Source: an uncultured Clostridia bacterium (lineage in GTDB: Bacteria > Bacillota > Clostridia > Oscillospirales > Butyricicoccaceae). Taken from it: DNA of 18,337 bases. The translations under genes and the position numbers were made by a program. Shown here piece after piece: positions 7,460 through 13,283 of the stretch (positions are counted from its first letter, which is position 1; each line of letters begins with the position of its first letter). The notes beneath the pieces were generated by a model. That model was not told the DNA's origin, made no database searches, and saw only the letters and a list, made by a program, of their open reading frames with translations. The stretch spans positions 1-18,337 of the forward strand of contig CANUCM010000038.1 in assembly GCA_947856675.1 (NCBI GenBank), written 5' to 3'.

Positions 7460-7726
7460 CTAATAAAAATACAAAAACCGCTCTATCACTATCAGACAAA
7501 TATACGCCAGCAGAAAGGATATATCCACCGGAAACGTGCGCATGGCTGGTATCCGGCTCAAAAGGCTGCGGAACGGAAGCAACAGCGGCTCTGTCATCTG
7601 ATACAGAACCTGCGCCAGCTTTCCGTCGCGCATCTGCGGAATCCACGACAAAATAGCGCGGAAAAACAGCATATACTCCAAAAGAGTTATCACTGTAATG
7701 GCCAGTTGACGAACAAGATAGGTCAA
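7460..7726 (-). CDS. ylmG: YggT family membrane protein (YlmG-like)
   Basis: A small 88-residue integral membrane protein of the YggT family. Two hydrophobic segments, about residues 5-27 (LAITVITLLEYMLFFRAIL) and 66-87 (FPVDISFLLAYICLIVIERF), flank a conserved loop with LSWIP and TEPLLLPFRSLL. The family is linked genetically with sepF and divIVA across Gram-positive bacteria and with thylakoid nucleoid or division functions in plastids; its exact activity is unknown. The start is TTG at 7724-7726: no other start exists between the upstream in-frame stop and residue 19, and an AGAGAGG-like site lies 11 nt upstream. It follows sepF by 30 nt. Confidence 0.88.
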   Translation of the reverse strand: MTYLVRQLAITVITLLEYMLFFRAILSWIPQMRDGKLAQVLYQMTEPLLLPFRSLLSRIPAMRTFPVDISFLLAYICLIVIERFLYFY

Positions 7727-7756
7727 ACCTGTTTCAGCCTCTCTTTCTCAGTGTCA

Positions 7757-8206
7757 TCAGATGTACAGGCCATTATTTTCCAGTTCGTCAATCAAATCGC
7801 CCAGAATGTCAACGTTATACGGTGTGATAATGAATGTGCTGTTGGCAACTTTTTTAATTTTGCCATCCTGCGCATACGTTACACCGCTCAAAAAGTCAAC
7901 CAGCCTGCGCGCCACGTCCTTATTGGTCTGCTCCAGGTTGAGCACCACCGTGCGCTTTTCCCTGAGATGATCTGCGATTTCTGCCGCATTCTCAAACTTC
8001 TCGGGTTTGACAAGCACGACGGAAAGCTGTGTCGTGGCGTTGATGTTTACAACTTTATCGTTTGCCCGGCGGAAGTTTGTCACATTGGGGGCACTATCCT
8101 CTTCCGCTTCGCGTTTGCGGGGCTGCGAAACCGGCTCAAACTCCTCGAAATCGTCCTCTTCGTCCTCGCCCCGTGCCCAACGTTTTAAATCTTCAATGAA
8201 ACTCAT
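7757..8206 (-). CDS. sepF: Cell division protein SepF
   Basis: FtsZ-binding membrane anchor of the divisome, 149 residues, normal for the family. The N-terminal MSFIEDLKRWARG is a candidate amphipathic membrane-targeting helix. A very acidic linker (EDEEDDFEEFE, residues 14-24) leads to the conserved SepF core from about residue 60: SVVLVKPEKFENAAEIADHL, then KRTVVLNLEQTNKDVARRLVDFLSG, and finally STFIITPYNVDI. ATG 8204-8206 has GGGAGG 8 nt upstream. The gene ends in tandem TGA TGA stops. It follows the ylmE-like gene by 18 nt, the usual order of the ylm cluster. Confidence 0.96.
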   Translation of the reverse strand: MSFIEDLKRWARGEDEEDDFEEFEPVSQPRKREAEEDSAPNVTNFRRANDKVVNINATTQLSVVLVKPEKFENAAEIADHLREKRTVVLNLEQTNKDVARRLVDFLSGVTYAQDGKIKKVANSTFIITPYNVDILGDLIDELENNGLYI

Positions 8207-8224
8207 TCCCAGTTCCTCCCATAT

Positions 8225-8929
8225 TTAGTACCGGCGGCCAAAGATGGCCGTACCGACACGAACAATGTTTGCTCCTTCCAAAATGGCGTCTTCAAAATCT
8301 CCGCTCATTCCCATGGACAAAAAGACCATGTTACTATTATCGTATTTTTTTGCTGCCATGTCAACAAATAGTTGCCGCATTGCCGCAAAATAACGCCGGT
8401 TTTGACCACTTTTTTCCGCGATCGGCGGAATTGACATCAGTCCCCGCACGCAAACCGAATGGCATTGCTGCGCAGCTTCCAAAATCCTCCAGGCATCCTC
8501 CACGGACGCTCCGCTTTTGCTCTCTTCTCCGGCGATATTGACTTCGATAAAAATATCCTGCCGCAGTCCCCGCTTCCCGGCTTCGGCATCGATGGCCTGC
8601 AGCAGCTTCAAAGAATCTACCGACTCAATCACAACGGCTTTTCCCACCGTCTGACGCACTTTATTGGTCTGCAGGTGCCCTATCATATGGACCGGTTTTT
8701 GCCCGTAAGCTCCCGCCTCATACTTCTGGCACAGCTCCTGCACGCGGTTTTCTCCAAACAGGTCAATGGGAAGCTCACGCGCCAGCGCCACGGTTTCCGC
8801 GCTCTGCACCTTGCTGGCCGCACACAAAAGGACTTCTCCCGCGCTGCGCCCCGAAGCCCGTGCTGCCGCTTCCATTTTTTCTCGAATCATCTGTACATTT
8901 TCCCGCATTTCTTCCTGTGAAAATGCCAT
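8225..8929 (-). CDS. ylmE: YggS/YlmE-type pyridoxal phosphate homeostasis protein
   Basis: A 234-residue single-domain alanine-racemase-like TIM barrel that binds pyridoxal 5'-phosphate and helps keep PLP and amino-acid pools balanced; no catalytic reaction is established for the family. The PLP lysine is Lys40 in LLCAASKVQSAETV. The family signatures FGENRVQEL, HMIGHLQTNKVR, ESVDSLKLLQAID and FIEVNIAGEESKSG follow, and the phosphate-binding end reads LSMGMSGDFEDAI with RVGTAIFG at the C-terminus. ATG 8927-8929 lies one base after the hlyD-like stop (TAA-A-ATG), so translation is probably coupled. In B. subtilis ylmE also sits directly before sepF. Confidence 0.95.
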   Translation of the reverse strand: MAFSQEEMRENVQMIREKMEAAARASGRSAGEVLLCAASKVQSAETVALARELPIDLFGENRVQELCQKYEAGAYGQKPVHMIGHLQTNKVRQTVGKAVVIESVDSLKLLQAIDAEAGKRGLRQDIFIEVNIAGEESKSGASVEDAWRILEAAQQCHSVCVRGLMSIPPIAEKSGQNRRYFAAMRQLFVDMAAKKYDNSNMVFLSMGMSGDFEDAILEGANIVRVGTAIFGRRY

Positions 8930-8930
8930 T

Positions 8931-10160
8931 TTACTTCACGACCTTATCATTTTCTATATCTTTACCGCTTACGATAATCTGATCGTACATGACGAGTCCT
9001 TCCGAAGCGCTGGCCGCAGGCTTGACCAGATAATAGCTGTCGGTCTGGTATACCCATTCCACCGGTTTAAAGCGCGAGAATCCGCCGACCAGACAGTATA
9101 CTCCCCACTGGCCGTCCACCTGTCTCAGGGCTTCTTTCGGCACTTTAATCCCGGTATAGGTGTCATAAATCAAGTCCATATCTTCCTGCCTTGCGCTCAG
9201 GTACGACTCATCAATGACCGCGCTTCGGAAAATCGCCACAGCCTTTCCCTGTTCCGATTTTCCCACCCTGTACACACTGACAGAAACCGACTGATTGCCC
9301 AGCGAGGGAAAACGGACCGTTACGGATTTTCTGTCGCGCAGCAAAGCCGCCTGGTCTTCGTCCACCACCGCGGCAAAATACCACTCAAATCCCTGCACAA
9401 GCCCGCCGACAATATCCTCCCTGGCCTGGGTGCCTTCCGCCGCGGCAAGCTGCTGCTGTACGTCGGCAGCCGTCAGGCTGTCCACCGACTCCGCCGTCAG
9501 AGTTTCCCCCATGCCGTCATAATAACGGACAAAATAGCCGGAGCCCGGTGAAAGCGCGGAAGACGAGCTGCTGCCCACCTGGCTCTGCCATGTTTTTTTC
9601 TCATTTTCCAGCGCCGAAAGCTGCGCCTGGTATTCTTCATTTGTAATGCGATCCCCGTCCCGGCGCAGCACCAGCTGCAGCAAATCGGCATATTCGCCCG
9701 AGGTCGCCGATACATTTCCGTTTTCCAGCATTTCCGTAATGTTGAGCATGCTGATGGAAATCAGCGAATCAAGCTTGGTGCCGTCCGCACCGCCGGACAA
9801 ATGGGTATACGCGTATTTCAGACTTTCGATTTCCTCTTCCACCGCGCGCATTTCATGATAGGCGTTGAGCGAATTGGCATCATCAAAAAACACCGCAATT
9901 TTTTCGCCTTTGGCTACTTTTTCGCCGTTTGAAACCAGGTATTCCGCTGTTTTGGAAGCATCTCCCGCAATGGGCTGCTCGTCCCGGATAAAAATCCCCT
10001 CGCAGGATATTTTATGTTCTACCGTTACGATATCGGCCTGCATGGTCGAAACCCGGCTTTTGGCCCCCACAAACCCCTGGTATCCGATGTATACGCAGCA
10101 AACCAGTGCCAAAATCAAAATAAACAGCCTGCCGCTCCATTTTTTCTTTCTCATGCTCAC
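8931..10160 (-). CDS. HlyD-like membrane adaptor protein
   Basis: A 409-residue protein with one N-terminal membrane anchor (basic MRKKKWSGR, then hydrophobic 12-30), so most of it should lie outside the cell. After the anchor, TVEHKISCEGIFIRDEQPI and SNGEKVAKGEKIAVFF resemble the lipoyl-like barrel-sandwich hybrid of HlyD/MacA-type adaptors. A helical stretch with EMRAVEEEIESLKYAY and YQAQLSALENEKKTW could form the hairpin. A Ser-rich turn precedes GSGYFVRYYDGM, and the second beta region ends in GIKVPKEALRQVDGQWGVYC, the usual adaptor motif. No ABC or RND transporter gene is beside it. Its place between hfq and ylmE suggests an envelope role linked with the division cluster, but function is unknown. 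GTG 10158-10160 and ATG 10152-10154 are both possible starts. Confidence 0.78.
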   Translation of the reverse strand: MSMRKKKWSGRLFILILALVCCVYIGYQGFVGAKSRVSTMQADIVTVEHKISCEGIFIRDEQPIAGDASKTAEYLVSNGEKVAKGEKIAVFFDDANSLNAYHEMRAVEEEIESLKYAYTHLSGGADGTKLDSLISISMLNITEMLENGNVSATSGEYADLLQLVLRRDGDRITNEEYQAQLSALENEKKTWQSQVGSSSSSALSPGSGYFVRYYDGMGETLTAESVDSLTAADVQQQLAAAEGTQAREDIVGGLVQGFEWYFAAVVDEDQAALLRDRKSVTVRFPSLGNQSVSVSVYRVGKSEQGKAVAIFRSAVIDESYLSARQEDMDLIYDTYTGIKVPKEALRQVDGQWGVYCLVGGFSRFKPVEWVYQTDSYYLVKPAASASEGLVMYDQIIVSGKDIENDKVVK

Positions 10161-10162
10161 CC

Positions 10163-10176
10163 GCGCCGCGCGGCGC
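10163..10176 (-). repeat. 14-nt perfect GC palindrome between the hlyD ribosome binding site and start
   Basis: GCGCCGCGCGGCGC equals its own reverse complement. On the minus-strand RNA it lies between AAAAGGAG (10181-10188, right after the hfq stop) and GTG 10160. As a 5-bp stem with a 4-nt loop it would shorten the effective spacing of 20 nt to a normal distance. Confidence 0.7.
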
Positions 10177-10187
10177 TGTACTCCTTT

Positions 10188-10412
10188 TTACTGCTGCGGC
10201 ATCATGACATTTTTCATCGGAACAATGGTCGAAACCGCGTGCTTATAAATAAAATACTGCTTCCCCTCGTTGTGAAGCAAAATGGTATACCCATCAAACG
10301 CACTGACCGTTCCGCGCTGCTGGAACCCATTGGTCATAAACACCGTAACCGGTGTCTTCTGCCTGCGCACTTCGTTTAAAAAACTTTCCTGCAGAGCCGC
10401 TTTGCTTTCCAT
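10188..10412 (-). CDS. hfq: RNA chaperone Hfq
   Basis: A 74-residue Sm-like protein that forms a hexamer and binds small RNAs and mRNAs. Sm1 reads TVFMTNGFQQRGTVSAFDGYTILL and Sm2 contains the YKHAVSTIVP signature at about 56-65. Proximal-face residues Gln8 and the YKH motif are kept, while the usual Asp9 is Glu9. The rim reads RRQK at 16-19, closer to the E. coli RRER pattern than to the B. subtilis RKEN pattern as I recall them. The Sm2 approach loop has the Gram-positive length (NEGKQ). It lies 33 nt after miaA, the classic miaA-hfq order, with AGGGG 8 nt before the ATG and a possible private promoter in the end of miaA. Confidence 0.96.
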   Translation of the reverse strand: MESKAALQESFLNEVRRQKTPVTVFMTNGFQQRGTVSAFDGYTILLHNEGKQYFIYKHAVSTIVPMKNVMMPQQ

Positions 10413-10441
10413 GATAATATCCCCTTTTTCAAAAAATTGGC

Positions 10442-10469
10442 ATTATCATTCTAACCCGCACTGGCGCAA
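10442..10469 (-). promoter_or_regulatory. Possible internal promoter for hfq
   Basis: Within the end of miaA, TTGCGC (minus strand of 10464-10469) is followed after 16 nt by GATAAT (10442-10447), five of six matches to TATAAT. The inferred start near 10435 would leave a leader of roughly 23 nt before hfq. There is no TGn extension. Matches this good can occur by chance. Confidence 0.35.
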
Positions 10470-11387
10470 GAAAGCTGTCGCTTTTTCCGCGACCATGTCT
10501 GACGCATCAGGTGTATTATACACGATCCAGTGGATTCTGTCATCTGCCTGAAACCAGGTCAGCTGCCGTTTTGCATAGTTTCTCGACTTTTTCCGAATGG
10601 TGTCCAGCGCCGCGTCCAGCGGCTCCCGGCCCTCAAAATACTCCGCAAGCTCCTTATACCCTATGGCCTGTGCCGCCGTTCCCCGCAGGGCTCCTTTTTT
10701 CCAAAGCGCCTCCGCCTCCTGCAAAAGGCCCCGGCGCACCATTTCGTCCACGCGCCGGTCAATGCGCCGGTACAAAATGTCGCGGGGATCGGTTTTCAGC
10801 CCCAGCATGACCGCATCATACCGGGGCGGGCGGCTGCGTGTCCGCCGGTTGTGCTCGGACAGACTTTCCCCCGTCAGCATATACACCTCAAGCGCACGGA
10901 TAATGCGCCTGCGATCGTTGGGGTGCAGCCTGTCTGCGCTGCACGGGTCCACCGCGCGAAGGCGTTCATGCATAACCCCGCCGCCCTGTTCATCCCATTG
11001 CGCCTCCAGCCGGCTGCGTATTCCGCTGTCCGCCCCGCTGACCTGAAACTCCGTCCCGGAAATCACCGCATTGATGTACAGCCCGGTGCCCCCGCACAAA
11101 ATGGGAAGCTTGCCGCGCCGAAAAATATCCTCAATGCACTCCGCCGCCTGCTGCTCATAGCGCGAAACCGACCAGTCCTCCCCCGGCTCGGCTACGTCCA
11201 GCATGTGATGCGCAATGCCGCGGCGCTCCTCCGGAGAAGGCTTTGCCGTGCCGATATCCATTCCCCGGTAAATCTGCATAGAGTCGGCCGACACAATTTC
11301 GCCGTCAAACCGTTCGGCCAGTACAAGCGAAAGCTCCGTTTTGCCCGAAGCCGTCGGCCCCGCAATCACTGCGATTTTTTTCTTCAT
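10446..11387 (-). CDS. miaA: tRNA dimethylallyltransferase MiaA
   Basis: Transfers a dimethylallyl group from DMAPP to N6 of A37 in tRNAs that read UNN codons, giving i6A, the substrate for MiaB. The 313-residue length is normal. The P-loop AGPTASGKT covers residues 9-17. VSADSMQIYRGMDIGTAKP (from residue 32) carries the conserved catalytic Asp35, and PILCGGTGLYINA and RRIIRALEVY are further family motifs. The C-terminal KRQLTWFQAD is diagnostic. ATG 11385-11387 overlaps the mutL stop as ATGA, so translation is coupled, with AGAGG upstream. MiaB, which acts next in the pathway, is encoded three genes upstream in the same unit. Confidence 0.97.
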   Translation of the reverse strand: MKKKIAVIAGPTASGKTELSLVLAERFDGEIVSADSMQIYRGMDIGTAKPSPEERRGIAHHMLDVAEPGEDWSVSRYEQQAAECIEDIFRRGKLPILCGGTGLYINAVISGTEFQVSGADSGIRSRLEAQWDEQGGGVMHERLRAVDPCSADRLHPNDRRRIIRALEVYMLTGESLSEHNRRTRSRPPRYDAVMLGLKTDPRDILYRRIDRRVDEMVRRGLLQEAEALWKKGALRGTAAQAIGYKELAEYFEGREPLDAALDTIRKKSRNYAKRQLTWFQADDRIHWIVYNTPDASDMVAEKATAFLRQCGLE

Positions 11388-13282
11388 ACAATCCTCTTAA
11401 ACCGCTTTTCCAGCTCACGCCTGGATACAAACACCGCTACGGGCCGCCCGTGCGGACACTGCCTTACATCCGGCATGGCCAAAACTTTCTCTGCCAGCTG
11501 CTGCAGCTCAAAGCCGTCACTGCTCCTGCCGGCCTTGATGGCCGCCTTGCACGAAACGCTCTTGAGCAGCTCCTCATACACCATGTTCCCGCTCTCGCCG
11601 CCGGACGCCAGCTTTCCCGCCATTTCTGACAAAACCGCCGGAACATCCTCCTCTGCAAGATACAGGGGAATCTGGCGCACCAGCAGCGACTGGCCTCCGA
11701 TGTCTTCTACAAGAAACCCTGCATCCGCAAAAGTTGGGAGGTTGTCTATACACGCCTGCTTTTCCGGCCGTGACAGCACAACGGTCACCGGGTAAAGCAG
11801 CAGCTGCCCGTCCTGCTTGTCCTTTCGCTTTACAAGCTCATTAAAAATCATCCTCTCGTGTGCGGCATGCTTGTCAATCAGCCACACGCCGTTCTGCTCC
11901 TGCGCGATAATATAAGTGGAAAACAGCTCTCCCAGCACGCGAACCGGCGGAATATTCTGTAAAGTATTTTGGCTTTTCTCTTCTTTTATATCAGCCGGTT
12001 CCGCCGCGGAAGACACAGAAACCGCCAACGGATCGTCCTGCGCATCCACAATCGGCGCCTTTTCATACAGGCTCCCCAAATCCTTGAGCAAATCCCCAAG
12101 CGCCATGGGTTTTGCGGGCTCGCTGCGGTAATGAATCCGCTCGCTTGCCACTTTAACCGCACTTTGCAGATACATCTCCTGCGAAGTCTGCACCGGCGTA
12201 CGCGCGGGTTCCGAAACCGGCTGTGCGGACGACGGCGCGGCCATCGGCTCATAGCGCACCGGCTGCTCCGGCGGCGTTTTTCCGCTGATGTGATCGTCGG
12301 CTTCCAGCGCTGAAAGCACCGTGTTGTACACTGCCCGGAACACATCTTTTTCGCGCGAAAACTTAATCTCCATTTTGGTCGGATGCACGTTGACATCCAC
12401 CATTTCCGGACTCACCCGGATGTTGAGAAAGCACACTGCCATACGGCCGTGCATCAGGCGGTTCCTATATGCCTCATCCAAAGCTGCCGTCAGCACCTTT
12501 GCGCGCACGAACCGTCCATTGACGAAAAAGCACTGCAAATTCCTGCTGGCCCGGGTCACTGACGGCGGCGAAATGCAGCCTTCCACCGTAATATCGTGAA
12601 AGCTGCCTACCGTTGAAATCATTCCTTCCGCCAAATCGCGGCCGTAAACTGCGTAAATGGCGGAAGTCAGCGACCCGTCGCCCGGCGTATTGAGAACCTC
12701 CCGCCCGTCTTTTATCAGACAAAACGAAAGATCCGGCCGGGAAATCGCCGCGTGAACCAGCGCTGCTTCGACATAGGCACCCTCTGTGGCATCCTTCTTC
12801 AGGAACTTCATGCGCGCCGGGACATTAAAGAACAAATCCCGCACGACAATCGTTGTCCCGACCGGACAGCCAGTATCTGTAAAGTCGATCTCATTGCCGC
12901 CTTCCAGCGTAATTTGAACCCCCGAGGCAGCAAAGCGGGTCCTCGTTATCATGTCGACGCGCGCCACGGCAGCGACAGCCGCAAGGGCTTCCCCGCGGAA
13001 GCCCAGCGTCATAATAGCGTCCAGATCCGTCGCCGAGCGAATCTTGCTCGTTGCATGGCGCAAAAAAGCCGTGCGGACATCCTCCGGTTCAATGCCGCAC
13101 CCGTTGTCTGTGACGCGCAGATAGGAAACACCGCCGTTTTTCATCTCCACCGTAATACGATCGGCCCCGGCATCAATGGCGTTTTCTATCAGTTCCTTGG
13201 CAACCGAGCCCGGCCGTTCTACAACTTCGCCGGCTGCAATCATATTGGCAATCTGCGGTGTCAAGCGTACAATTTTTGCCAT
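11384..13282 (-). CDS. mutL: DNA mismatch repair protein MutL (endonuclease type)
   Basis: GHKL ATPase that links MutS mismatch recognition to strand removal; 632 residues from the chosen start. N-terminal motifs are ELIENAIDAGA (catalytic Glu30 and Asn34 region), DNGCGI, RHATSKI, TLGFRGEAL and FFNVPARMKFLK. A Pro/Ser/Glu-rich linker covers roughly 345-435. The C-terminal domain has the metal-binding endonuclease motif as DKHAAHER (Asp470), CKAAIKAG, and CPHGRP (Cys609), expected in bacteria without MutH. ATG 13280-13282 is chosen over an in-frame start 45 nt upstream because AAAGGAG lies 7 nt before it, it gives the standard MAKIVRLTPQIANMIAAGEV start, and it avoids overlap with mutS. The gap to the mutS stop is 1 nt. 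Confidence 0.97.
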   Translation of the reverse strand: MAKIVRLTPQIANMIAAGEVVERPGSVAKELIENAIDAGADRITVEMKNGGVSYLRVTDNGCGIEPEDVRTAFLRHATSKIRSATDLDAIMTLGFRGEALAAVAAVARVDMITRTRFAASGVQITLEGGNEIDFTDTGCPVGTTIVVRDLFFNVPARMKFLKKDATEGAYVEAALVHAAISRPDLSFCLIKDGREVLNTPGDGSLTSAIYAVYGRDLAEGMISTVGSFHDITVEGCISPPSVTRASRNLQCFFVNGRFVRAKVLTAALDEAYRNRLMHGRMAVCFLNIRVSPEMVDVNVHPTKMEIKFSREKDVFRAVYNTVLSALEADDHISGKTPPEQPVRYEPMAAPSSAQPVSEPARTPVQTSQEMYLQSAVKVASERIHYRSEPAKPMALGDLLKDLGSLYEKAPIVDAQDDPLAVSVSSAAEPADIKEEKSQNTLQNIPPVRVLGELFSTYIIAQEQNGVWLIDKHAAHERMIFNELVKRKDKQDGQLLLYPVTVVLSRPEKQACIDNLPTFADAGFLVEDIGGQSLLVRQIPLYLAEEDVPAVLSEMAGKLASGGESGNMVYEELLKSVSCKAAIKAGRSSDGFELQQLAEKVLAMPDVRQCPHGRPVAVFVSRRELEKRFKRIV

Positions 13283-13283
13283 A

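Noticed and set aside
7359..7646. 95-codon minus-strand frame bridging ylmG and divIVA, as a replacement for ylmH
   Set aside because: It overlaps most of the ylmG-like gene in another frame, and its sequence shows no S4 RNA-binding domain.
10530..11795. 421-codon open frame on the plus strand opposite miaA and mutL
   Set aside because: It crosses a coupled gene junction on the other strand and shows no conserved features.
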